Shown piece after piece: positions 15,376 to 23,611 of a stretch of DNA of 32,981 bases. The position numbers and the translations under genes are program-made. Numbering within the stretch: the first letter of the stretch is position 1; every line of letters begins with the position of its first letter. The notes under the pieces were generated by a model, which searched no databases, was not told the DNA's origin, and saw only the letters and a program-made list of their open reading frames with translations. This DNA is from JALZIF01 sp964584905 (GTDB lineage: Bacteria; Gemmatimonadota; Gemmatimonadetes; Gemmatimonadales; Gemmatimonadaceae), in contig CAZPCC010000059.1 of assembly GCA_964584905.1 (NCBI GenBank), forward strand, positions 1 through 32,981, in the 5' to 3' direction.

Positions 15376-16569
15376 TCACTGCGCCTTGATCCGCGCGTCA
15401 ACCACGGCAACGTACCCAGCCAGGTTGCGTTGAACTTCTCCCAGCGAGTCACCGCCGAACTTTTCCAGCAGCGCCTCGGCAAGCACGAAAGCCATCATCG
15501 CCTCGGCTATCACACCCATCGCCGGTACCGCCGTCACGTCACTCCGTTCGGCGACCGCGGCGGCAGCCTGCCCGGTGGCCACGTCGACCGTGGCAAGCGG
15601 CCGCATCAGAGTACTGATCGGCTTCATCGCCACGCGCACCACCAGTGGCTCCCCAGTCGTCATGCCCCCTTCGAGGCCGCCGGCGCGATTGGAGCGGCGG
15701 CGAACCCGTCCCGTGCCCGAGCGGGAGTCGTCACCTTCGATCTCGTCGTGGACCTCGCTGCCCGGCCTGCGCGCCGCCTCGAAGCCGAGTCCTATTTCCA
15801 CGCCCTTCACCGCCGGTATCGAGAGCATCGCGCGGCCGAGGCGTCCGTCCAGCTTGCGATCCCAGCTGACGTGAGATCCCAGGCCGGCTGGGAGACCGGT
15901 GCACACCACTTCACATATGCCACCTAACGTATCTCCGGCACGCTTGGCGGCATCAATGCGCTCGATCATCCTGGCCTCCGACTCCTCATCCAGCGTGCGC
16001 AAGGATGAGCGGTCGGCCGCAGCATTCAGGTCGTCAGGCAGTGGATGGGGAACCTTGGCATCGATACCGCCGAGATGCACCAGATGGCTGCCGATCGACA
16101 CGCCCACGGTGCGCAGCAGGACGCGGCAGATCGAACCGGCTGCTACCCGAGCCGTGGTTTCGCGAGCGGATGCCCGCTCCAGAATGTCGCGGGCGTCCGC
16201 TCTGTCGTACTTGAGCATCCCGGTAAGATCCGCATGGCCGGGCCTCGGGCGCGTAACCGCACGCTTCCGCGGCGACGGGTCGCCCTCGTGCGGGGCGGGA
16301 TCCATGATCTCCTGCCAGTTCTTCCAGTCGCGATTCTCGATGAGCATCGCGATAGGCGAGCCGATTGTCTCGCCGGCGCGAACGCCGGACAGCAACCGAA
16401 CGGTGTCGCGCTCGATCTGCATGCGCCGCCCGCGGCCGTAGCCCTGCTGCCGCCTGGCGAGCTCTGCATCCACATCCGCTCCAAGCAAGGGGAGTCCGGC
16501 AGGAATTCCCTCGAGTATTGAGACGAGCGCCGGGCCGTGCGATTCTCCCGCGGTGGTAAAGCGAAGCAT
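15376..16569 (-). CDS. aroC: Chorismate synthase
   Basis: This FMN-dependent enzyme is the last step of the shikimate pathway. Signatures are LRFTTAGESHGPAL at the N-terminus, RRQQGYGRGRRMQIE, RPRPGHADLTG, ASARETTARVAAG and RRRSNRAGGLEGGMTTGEP, together the flavin- and substrate-binding surface. Although the frame opens at a GTG at 16575, the ATG at 16569 is preferred because GGAG lies five bases before it and overlaps the GTG. This gives 397 residues. It follows the pilus-operon lipoprotein gene, with a stable hairpin between, and precedes aroK. Confidence 0.96.
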   Translation of the reverse strand: MLRFTTAGESHGPALVSILEGIPAGLPLLGADVDAELARRQQGYGRGRRMQIERDTVRLLSGVRAGETIGSPIAMLIENRDWKNWQEIMDPAPHEGDPSPRKRAVTRPRPGHADLTGMLKYDRADARDILERASARETTARVAAGSICRVLLRTVGVSIGSHLVHLGGIDAKVPHPLPDDLNAAADRSSLRTLDEESEARMIERIDAAKRAGDTLGGICEVVCTGLPAGLGSHVSWDRKLDGRLGRAMLSIPAVKGVEIGLGFEAARRPGSEVHDEIEGDDSRSGTGRVRRRSNRAGGLEGGMTTGEPLVVRVAMKPISTLMRPLATVDVATGQAAAAVAERSDVTAVPAMGVIAEAMMAFVLAEALLEKFGGDSLGEVQRNLAGYVAVVDARIKAQ

Positions 16570-16589
16570 CAGCACTCCTGAAACGAGAC

Positions 16590-16611
16590 GAGCCCGACCG
16601 AAGTCGGGCTC
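16590..16611 (-). terminator. UUCG-capped hairpin between the pilus lipoprotein gene and aroC
   Basis: GAGCCCGAC (16590-16598) and GTCGGGCTC (16603-16611) form a perfect 9-bp stem. On the minus strand the loop is TTCG closed by C-G, an exceptionally stable tetraloop. It follows the lipoprotein stop by about 40 bases and precedes the aroC ribosome binding site by about 15. Only a weak T-rich stretch (GTCTCGTTTC) follows, so it may be a partial terminator or an RNA-end stabiliser. Confidence 0.6.
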
Positions 16612-16649
16612 GCCAAGTATAAGGCCAACCTGCCTGACCTGCGTAGCGC

Positions 16650-19600
16650 CTACGGTATCGACAGAATGTCGTTGTTGCGAATATCAATGACGATCAGGCC
16701 TTCAGTCGTCAAGCCGAACAGTTTGAGCACCACCGCCGGATCATCACCCGGCATGGGTAGCGTCACCCGGATCGGACCGTACAGGTTGGCCCGTACCGGC
16801 AGCGCGCCACGCTTCAGATAGTGGAAAGTATCAATGATCTCGATAGTGCCATTCGCCGAGGCGACGAACGCTACGCGCGCATCGGAGGGCGAGAGGTCAC
16901 CAACGTTGTTCGGGTGGAAAGCGACGCCAGCACCAAGACTGAAAGTCGTTGCAGTTCCGGCAAGGCGCAGGTGGAAGGGCGACTGCACCTCGAAGAATAT
17001 CGACTGTTCCCCGTGCACTGCCGCCGACGTGCTGTTGGAATTGATCGCCAGCCCGAAGACCTTGTCCGAGGCGTTGCTGACGTAGTCGGTGACGAGAATC
17101 GACGGCGAGAAGAAGTTGCCGGGATTCTGAACCATCATCACGCGACCCGCTTCCTCGGTCGAGCCTTCGCCAAACGCGATCCACTGACGGTCGCCGCCAG
17201 CGGCAACGAAGGTCGTGTCGCTCAAGCCGAGCGACGGCACGTCCAGGTTCGACTCAGCCCACGCGTCTGCACCGTATAGAGTCCGGAGACTGTCGACCAT
17301 GACAACCGGATCGATGCCGGACACGCAGACGGTTGTCGTCGCCGGATTCTGGTTCTCAGCGTGATCGCAGATTACGAGTGCGTCGCTGGTATTGCTGAGC
17401 AACCCCGAGCGCACGAACACACTATCCGCGTTTATGACGGCGACATGACCAGTTCCCGAGTACTTGCCATACTGCCAGATCTGCTGAATGTCCGGGAACG
17501 CCCCCATTGACTGATATCGGCGAATGGTGCCATCGGGTGCCGAGAACGTGGGTTTGGTCGAGTAGTAGATATCGCCGTTAATCGACTGCGCCACGTACTG
17601 CGGCCGGTCGGAATAATCGTAGATTATGACCTGGAACCGTGCGGTACCGGCATCATCGACCGCCGGAGTAATGTCGGCGATGTAGCTGTTAGGCGTCTTG
17701 ATGCGGCGGGCGGCAACCTCGGCCACCGAGTTCACGCTCGCGTGATTGAGCGAAACGCGGCTGATGTTCGTACCGCCGGAGTTGGCGACGAGCAGGGTGT
17801 CACCGCTGTTGTCGATGAACAACCCCCACGGGTCGGCACCGACGGCGATCTTCTTGGATGCAAACGCCTGGGTGCTCTGTTCCCACACCTCGAGCCGGTC
17901 GAACGTCAGATTGGAGACGAAGATCCGGTTCCGAATGAGATCGACGCCGAGGTCGGCGGCCAGCCCGCCCTGCGGCAGGTTGAAGGTGCGGCCGTAGACG
18001 ATCAGTGTCGTGTCCGGACGCGCACCAGCCAATGTGTTAGGCGGACTCGCCGCGCCGGCAGGCGCCGAGTAGCCGATGTTGCTGTTTGCATCGTACGCGA
18101 ATGAGCGCACGACTATCTTCTGGCCGACGAACTGTGCAGGCAGATTGAGCGGCAGGCTTGGCGTCTCCTCGATGTTGTTGCCAGAGAACGCCATGCTGTC
18201 GCGGCGGATCAGCGAGCCGTCGCTTTCCAGATTCAACTGGAATCCCACGTAGCTGATTCCGCTCGGGTCGTTGGCGGTGACGAGCACCGAATCATCGGCC
18301 TCGAGCCGCGTCCTCAATACCTGGGTAACCGTCGGTCCGACGTTGTCCGTGCCGACTGACTGCACCGTTACCGTGACGCCCGTTCCCGACCCTGGCTGAC
18401 CCAGGTTGTCGGTGGCGTACGGCACGATCGGGAAGGATCCCGTAGTAACACCAGCCGGTATGAGCAGCGTATCGACGAAGAACAGGGTATCGGTCAGAGT
18501 GGACGGCACCGGCGCCTGACGCGACGCCGTAAACGCGCCGGTCACGTTGTAGCCGAGTATGCGCACGCCATCACGGTCTGTACCGCGAATCTCGACGATC
18601 ACCGATTTGCCAGGCGATGCCGTGGTACCGATCGCCGGCCGCAACACCCGCACATTCGGGCCGGAAACGAGGCGCACCTGACGCACTATCGACGAGTCGT
18701 TGCCGGCAACGTCGGTGACGCGCGCGATCAGGTACAGAAGGCCGCTGGTCGAGTCGGCGCTGTTGGCCGGAACCAGTATACGGCGGATCGTCGTATCGGT
18801 CAGCGCGGCGCGGAACTGGCGCGGCTGCCCACCCACATTTACAGGTGCGAATACCGAGTCATAGCGGACCACTGTATCCACTACACCGAGGTCCGGATCA
18901 CCACTTGTCGATATACCAACTATAGTCAGCCGCCTGATCGCGACGTTGTCCGTCAAGTGGACTTCGGCCAGAATCGAGCTGCCGACGGTGATGTTCGAAT
19001 CGGCGGGGGGCGAAATGAAATCCATCCCCGGCTTGAACGGATCGAGCACGGTGACGTTGACCAGCTGGGCACCAAGCCCGCCATTGAACGACACGTCGCG
19101 CGCAAATCCGCGAATCATGTAGGACCCGGGAGCCAGGTTCACCGGAATGGTGGTCGCGAACGACCGCGTGGCCGTGATCGGCGAACCGCTTACGTTAACC
19201 GAGTCCGACTGGATCGTATCAACCGCACCGGTTGGGCCGATCTGAATGATCTGGTAACCGATACGAGCGATGCCTGACGAATCGGTGGCAACGACAGTGA
19301 TCGTCGTCGCATCGCCGGCGCGGAACACGCTGGCGTTCGACGGAGCGGTCACCGTTACGACCGGTGCGTTGAGATCGTAGGCGACCACCGACGCGCCGAC
19401 CGTTTCCGACCGGTTCCCGGCGCCGTCGAGTGCCACGGCTCTGACATCGAGCACCGTGCCGCTCTGAATGCCGGCGAGCGGGATATCGAACGTTTGCGTG
19501 AGACGAGGGGTGGCGCTGGTGAACGTGGTATCCATGAACACCACGCCATCCACCGAGATCACTACCTGTTTCAGCGAGAGATTGTCACGCGCATCGATAG

Positions 19601-19766
19601 TGACCCTCATCGGTGCGTTGATGTCCACCGAGTCGTTCACCGACTCCACGCTGATCGTGATGGTCGGCGCGAATTGGTCGAGCCCGGTGGTCTCTCGTCG
19701 AGCGTCGCAAGCGACGAGCGTGCCGAGGGCAAGCGCCGCCGTAGCGGCGCGCATGAAGTTCCGCAT
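16650..19766 (-). CDS. Large Ig-repeat lipoprotein with C-terminal beta-propeller, end of the pil operon
   Basis: The 1038-residue product starts with a lipoprotein signal: hydrophobic residues 7-16, then LVAC with the acceptor cysteine at 20. Asp follows, which in E. coli would signal inner-membrane retention; the rule may not apply here. Residues about 30-575 contain five Ig-like/bacterial cadherin-type repeats, each with a pattern such as VTATDSSGI or ARVTDVAGN. From about 590 on, repeats such as VGADPWGLFIDNSGDTLLVANSGGTNISRVSL suggest a YncE/NHL-like beta-propeller. It lies 18 bases after pilQ, so it is very probably co-transcribed with pilMNOPQ. A role in assembling the secretin, at the cell surface or in adhesion is plausible but unproven. 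No named family was recognised. Confidence 0.85.
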   Translation of the reverse strand: MRNFMRAATAALALGTLVACDARRETTGLDQFAPTITISVESVNDSVDINAPMRVTIDARDNLSLKQVVISVDGVVFMDTTFTSATPRLTQTFDIPLAGIQSGTVLDVRAVALDGAGNRSETVGASVVAYDLNAPVVTVTAPSNASVFRAGDATTITVVATDSSGIARIGYQIIQIGPTGAVDTIQSDSVNVSGSPITATRSFATTIPVNLAPGSYMIRGFARDVSFNGGLGAQLVNVTVLDPFKPGMDFISPPADSNITVGSSILAEVHLTDNVAIRRLTIVGISTSGDPDLGVVDTVVRYDSVFAPVNVGGQPRQFRAALTDTTIRRILVPANSADSTSGLLYLIARVTDVAGNDSSIVRQVRLVSGPNVRVLRPAIGTTASPGKSVIVEIRGTDRDGVRILGYNVTGAFTASRQAPVPSTLTDTLFFVDTLLIPAGVTTGSFPIVPYATDNLGQPGSGTGVTVTVQSVGTDNVGPTVTQVLRTRLEADDSVLVTANDPSGISYVGFQLNLESDGSLIRRDSMAFSGNNIEETPSLPLNLPAQFVGQKIVVRSFAYDANSNIGYSAPAGAASPPNTLAGARPDTTLIVYGRTFNLPQGGLAADLGVDLIRNRIFVSNLTFDRLEVWEQSTQAFASKKIAVGADPWGLFIDNSGDTLLVANSGGTNISRVSLNHASVNSVAEVAARRIKTPNSYIADITPAVDDAGTARFQVIIYDYSDRPQYVAQSINGDIYYSTKPTFSAPDGTIRRYQSMGAFPDIQQIWQYGKYSGTGHVAVINADSVFVRSGLLSNTSDALVICDHAENQNPATTTVCVSGIDPVVMVDSLRTLYGADAWAESNLDVPSLGLSDTTFVAAGGDRQWIAFGEGSTEEAGRVMMVQNPGNFFSPSILVTDYVSNASDKVFGLAINSNSTSAAVHGEQSIFFEVQSPFHLRLAGTATTFSLGAGVAFHPNNVGDLSPSDARVAFVASANGTIEIIDTFHYLKRGALPVRANLYGPIRVTLPMPGDDPAVVLKLFGLTTEGLIVIDIRNNDILSIP

Positions 19767-19784
19767 GAATGCCTCTAAAGCCGG

Positions 19785-21701
19785 TTAGCGACCCGAAGGC
19801 GGGCCGAGCTGCTCGCCGTCGTCCACGATATGTGGGGTGACGAGGATCAGCAGGTCGCGCTTCTCCTCCTGGCGGCGCGTGGTGCCGAACAAACGGCCGA
19901 TCAGCGGAAGGTCGACCAGGATCGGAATGCCGGACTTGGAGGTCGTTACCTGAGTGACCGTAAGTCCACCGATTACCGCCGTTTCGCCATCGCCAACAAG
20001 CAGCTGGTTCTTTGCTTCCTGCTTCTGGAACGTGTATCCGAGGTCCGAGGCGGCGGCGACGAGGTTCGATCTCTCGCTATGCAGCTGCATCAGGATCTGT
20101 CGATTGCTGGTGATATGCGGCGTGACGCGCAGGATGATACCGGTCTCCTTGAAGGTGACCGTTGCGCGAGGTACGCTCGCGCCTTCGGCTCCCTGTCCAC
20201 CGGCACTCGACAGGTCGATCACGCGGATCGGCGTCTCTTCTCCGACGAGAATGCTCGCCTCACGATTGTCGAGCGTCACGATGCTCGGCTCCGCCTGAAT
20301 GTCGGCGAGCCGCACTTCCTGCAACGCGTCGAGGAACGTCGTCAGGTCGAACTTGCCAATGGCAGCGGAGAATACGAGCTGCAAGGCAGGCTGGACCACA
20401 CGCGCGTTGGCGTTGGCGATCGCCGACAGCGCGTTGCCGCCGAGATCGATGATGTTGACGTTCTCGTTGAATGGTGTACCGCCGCCGGTGCCGTCGGGAA
20501 CTCCGTCACCATCAACGTCGATCGGTGAGAAGGTCGAAGGATCGGGGCGCTGCACCAGCTTGTTGAAGAACTGCGTCTGACTCCCGAAATCGTAGGTCAG
20601 ACCAAGGTCTTCGATATCGGTGCGATTGACGAAGATGATCTTCGCCTTGATCGCCACCTGGGGCGTACGAATATCGAGTTCGGAAACGTACTGAAGGATT
20701 TCGGCGAGCCGCGACGGGACGTCGGTGATCACGAGCCGGTTGGTCGCCGTATCGGCAGACACCGATCCGCGCGTCATGCACCCGGATTGTCCGGCGATCG
20801 TCGGGGTTCCCGAAGCAGCCGCTGCACCGAGGCAATCCTTGGAGAGCAGCATGGTGATCGTCTCGACGAGCGATCCGGCGCGGGCATAATTGACCGGCAG
20901 GATCCGGGTCGTCAGCGGCTCGAGTGCCTGCTGAGCGGCGATGTTGGCATAGCTGTCTACCGTAATGATACCGGAGCCATCGGTCTGCGCGGCGAGTCCC
21001 TGGGACTGCAGGATCGCGCGCAGTGCGACGTCCCACGGCTGGTCGCGCACTTCGGCCGTCACCTGGCCGGCGACGCCCTTGCCGACTACGATCGTTCGTC
21101 CGGAGAAAGCGGCGAACGCGGCGAGCACGTCACGAATGTCGGCATCCTGGTAGGTCACCGTGATCCGTGGCTGCTGCGACTGTTGAACTGTCTTTGCGGC
21201 GATGTTCGACGTACGCGTTACGGCCGGCTTTACCGGCGTCGCCTCGGGAATCGAAATCTCGGGTGCGGCGGCGTGCCAGGCGGTGAAGGTTGCGGCACCG
21301 CCCATGATCGCGATGCGAACTTCACCATCGCCGCGCGTTACGGAGTAATCGCGCTCCGAGGCGAGATCGATCACGATTCGAACCACATCTTCCTGATACT
21401 GAGCGACTCGAACGTTGCTGACGCCACCACGAGCAACGCGGTCGTACAGCCGCGGCGGCATCGTCAGGCGGGCGCCACGAACGTCGAGCACGACACGCGG
21501 TGGCGTGCCGAGGGTGAAGTCCGAAACCTCTACATCGCCACCGACGCCGATGATCACCTCGGCCCGGCCGGCGGTGGAGACCACGCTGAGCGCCGTGACT
21601 TCCCCGGTACGCGTGCTATCCGGGGTGATCGCATGCGCGGCCGGAGCTGCCGCGCTCAGCGCGAGCGCCGCAATTCCCGCAAGACTCCAAAACCGCCTCA
21701 T
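19785..21701 (-). CDS. pilQ: Type IV pilus secretin PilQ
   Basis: The 638-residue outer-membrane secretin forms the pilus exit channel. A signal peptide (1-24, ending AAHA) is followed by one AMIN domain (about 36-130). An STN/N0-type domain (about 178-255) and an N1 domain (about 262-345) come next. The secretin barrel domain (about 346-625) includes the conserved IPILVDLPLIGRLFG (592-606) and LLILVTPHIV. Two features are unusual. A cysteine pair (C290, C308) flanks an Ala/Gly/Ser-rich insert in N1, and DVDGDGVPDG (395-404), resembling a calcium-binding loop, sits in an insert of the barrel domain. The ATG overlaps the pilP stop (ATGA). Confidence 0.95.
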   Translation of the reverse strand: MRRFWSLAGIAALALSAAAPAAHAITPDSTRTGEVTALSVVSTAGRAEVIIGVGGDVEVSDFTLGTPPRVVLDVRGARLTMPPRLYDRVARGGVSNVRVAQYQEDVVRIVIDLASERDYSVTRGDGEVRIAIMGGAATFTAWHAAAPEISIPEATPVKPAVTRTSNIAAKTVQQSQQPRITVTYQDADIRDVLAAFAAFSGRTIVVGKGVAGQVTAEVRDQPWDVALRAILQSQGLAAQTDGSGIITVDSYANIAAQQALEPLTTRILPVNYARAGSLVETITMLLSKDCLGAAAASGTPTIAGQSGCMTRGSVSADTATNRLVITDVPSRLAEILQYVSELDIRTPQVAIKAKIIFVNRTDIEDLGLTYDFGSQTQFFNKLVQRPDPSTFSPIDVDGDGVPDGTGGGTPFNENVNIIDLGGNALSAIANANARVVQPALQLVFSAAIGKFDLTTFLDALQEVRLADIQAEPSIVTLDNREASILVGEETPIRVIDLSSAGGQGAEGASVPRATVTFKETGIILRVTPHITSNRQILMQLHSERSNLVAAASDLGYTFQKQEAKNQLLVGDGETAVIGGLTVTQVTTSKSGIPILVDLPLIGRLFGTTRRQEEKRDLLILVTPHIVDDGEQLGPPSGR

Positions 21702-22198
21702 GGCGTCCTCGCAATGGTAGAATCGTTAAGCGCCAGCGTCTCCTGGCGGCTTTCTCCAAACTCCAGAATCGTGAACGTCACCGACTTTGGCGCAATACGG
21801 GACACCCGCATGCGCCCAAGTTGCTGGCCGACGCGTACCTTGTACTGCTCGTTCGTGTTGATGTCGCGTAGTACCGCGCGCGAGTCGCCGGCCGCGTCGT
21901 AGACCACGACGGAGAGGCGCAGGTCGCTCATCATTGGCCGGAGCGCGCTCGAGCTCATCAGCGATACAAACGGGTCGCGGCGCCCTTCCCTGGCGTAGTC
22001 GAACGTTTCACGCTCGATGCTGACCTGGTTGCGACCCGATCCGGGACGACGTGCGACCGTGGGAGCACTCGTCGCGACGGGAGTCGAGTCGGTGGTCATT
22101 GCCACCGTTCGCGCCGGCGTACCGGACTGAGCGAGCGGCACGACGGGCAACGCAACGAAAGCGCCTATCGCAAGTGCGAGACTTAACGTGTACTTCAT
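21698..22198 (-). CDS. pilP: Type IV pilus assembly protein PilP
   Basis: The 166-residue protein has a signal peptide or membrane anchor (residues 1-24), a Thr/Ser/Pro-rich linker and a C-terminal beta domain (about 75-160). That domain matches the PilP pattern: REGRRDPFVSLM, RLSVVVYDAAGDSRAVL, YKVRVGQQLGRMRVSRI and VTFTILEFGE. PilP links the PilNO complex to the periplasmic part of PilQ. Proteobacterial PilP is usually a lipoprotein, whereas this one has no cysteine at all. It overlaps both pilO and pilQ by four bases. Confidence 0.85.
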   Translation of the reverse strand: MKYTLSLALAIGAFVALPVVPLAQSGTPARTVAMTTDSTPVATSAPTVARRPGSGRNQVSIERETFDYAREGRRDPFVSLMSSSALRPMMSDLRLSVVVYDAAGDSRAVLRDINTNEQYKVRVGQQLGRMRVSRIAPKSVTFTILEFGESRQETLALNDSTIARTP

Positions 22199-22836
22199 TC
22201 GCGTGCTCCAAGGTCATCGATTGGCATCGGCGCGCCGTCATCGAGCGGCGAGCGCCTTGCGACGTAGGTTTGAATCTGGAAACGAGCTTCGATATCGGCT
22301 TCGCGCTTCTCGCCCCGGGCGTTCTTCGGGGCGCTCGAACCAGCTGGCGGTACGAGCTTGAGGTTGACCGGCGAAATGATTCGCGTCAGGCCACCGACGT
22401 TGGACAGGAATGCGGCGAGCTCGTGATAGCCGCCGATCACCCCGATGTTGTAGCGATGCGTGTCGAACTGCGGTCCTTCCACGACTGGCTGTGGATCGAC
22501 CGAGGCGACATCGAGCCCTTCGCGTCGCGCTGCCGTCGAGACCTGCTCGAGCAGGGCCGGCACTTCGTTCGATTCGGGAATCAGCGTGCGCAGCAGCACG
22601 AGGTTGTCCTTGGCGAGCGACAGCTCTGAGCGCATCTGCTCCACGCTGCCCTTGGCCAACTCGCTGCGGGCCTTCTGGTTCTCTTCGACAAGCAGTTCCA
22701 GTCGGGCCTGCTGCGCCTCGAGCTCCACTGCCTTGCTCTGATACGGGAAGTACCAGAACGCGCCGGCGGCGAGGACCGCGATTGCGGCGACAACGAGCAA
22801 TTTCTGCTCGCGCTGTCCGCCAGGAATGAAAGACAT
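22195..22836 (-). CDS. pilO: Type IV pilus assembly protein PilO
   Basis: The 213-residue inner-membrane protein has one membrane helix (about 12-31), a coiled-coil segment (about 33-90, rich in Glu, Leu, Gln) and a periplasmic ferredoxin-like domain. This includes RYNIGVIGGYHELAAFLSNVGGLTRIISPVNLKL, characteristic of PilO. PilO pairs with PilN to form the alignment complex between cytoplasmic PilM and PilP/PilQ. It starts two bases after the pilN stop and its stop overlaps pilP. Confidence 0.9.
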   Translation of the reverse strand: MSFIPGGQREQKLLVVAAIAVLAAGAFWYFPYQSKAVELEAQQARLELLVEENQKARSELAKGSVEQMRSELSLAKDNLVLLRTLIPESNEVPALLEQVSTAARREGLDVASVDPQPVVEGPQFDTHRYNIGVIGGYHELAAFLSNVGGLTRIISPVNLKLVPPAGSSAPKNARGEKREADIEARFQIQTYVARRSPLDDGAPMPIDDLGARE

Positions 22837-22838
22837 GT

Positions 22839-23591
22839 CTACCTCACCGCTACCGTCAGGGGAACCCTACGAATCGCCGTCGAATCCGGCGTCTGGTACG
22901 ACGCGTCGAGCACGAACTCGGTGACTTCCTTTCCTTCCACGAGGATCAGCGAAGACTTGATCAGCTGCACATCCTCGACGAACGGTGAAGCCTCCAGCAG
23001 CCGCATGAACCGCGTGAGCGCCTGAATGTCGACAGTGTTGCCGATCAGTCGGAAGTTCACGCGTTGTGCGAGCGCAATACTGTCGGCACGTTGCTCGGCA
23101 GTAACTTTGGCGTTCTTGCCGGAGGCCTTTTCGTCAGGCAGCTCCGGATCTGGCTGCATTGGCTCAGTGACGTTGGTTTGCGCCAGCTGCGTGAGCCAGG
23201 TGTACGCCGGAAGCGACCGGCTCACCTCGTCCATGATATGCGACCAGACGAAGCGCTTGCCGTCGATCGACTCGATCATGCGAAGTTGCATCGCAACCGA
23301 GTCGACCTGCGCCTCGGTCTTGCGCTTCTCCCTGATGATCGCGGCGAACCGGATCGAATCCTGCTCGGCGGTCTGCACTTCGGCGGCGAGCACTGAAGCC
23401 CGGGTACCCTGGTACCAGAACATGCCGGCGACGGCAACCGCACAAACGAGGACAGCCGCGACTGCGCTGAGCAGGTACGGATCCTTAACCCGGGCCGCTA
23501 CAGTGGTGAGCGCAGCACCGAAGTTGAGCTGAACGCCGCGAGAGCCACGGGACTTTCTGGTGGCGCCGGGCAGTAGATTGATCTGAATCAT
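22839..23591 (-). CDS. pilN: Type IV pilus assembly protein PilN
   Basis: The 250-residue protein starts MIQINLLPGA. The conserved INLLP peptide is what PilM binds in characterised systems. A membrane helix (about 39-60) is followed by a coiled-coil and a periplasmic domain (RVNFRLIGNTVDIQALTRFMRLLEASPFVEDVQL). A Glu/Pro/Lys-rich stretch (about 145-170) interrupts the periplasmic part and makes it longer than many homologues. It partners PilO. The gene lies 20 bases after pilM and two bases before pilO. Confidence 0.9.
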   Translation of the reverse strand: MIQINLLPGATRKSRGSRGVQLNFGAALTTVAARVKDPYLLSAVAAVLVCAVAVAGMFWYQGTRASVLAAEVQTAEQDSIRFAAIIREKRKTEAQVDSVAMQLRMIESIDGKRFVWSHIMDEVSRSLPAYTWLTQLAQTNVTEPMQPDPELPDEKASGKNAKVTAEQRADSIALAQRVNFRLIGNTVDIQALTRFMRLLEASPFVEDVQLIKSSLILVEGKEVTEFVLDASYQTPDSTAIRRVPLTVAVR

Positions 23592-23611
23592 GAAAGTGGC
23601 CGGGATATTTG

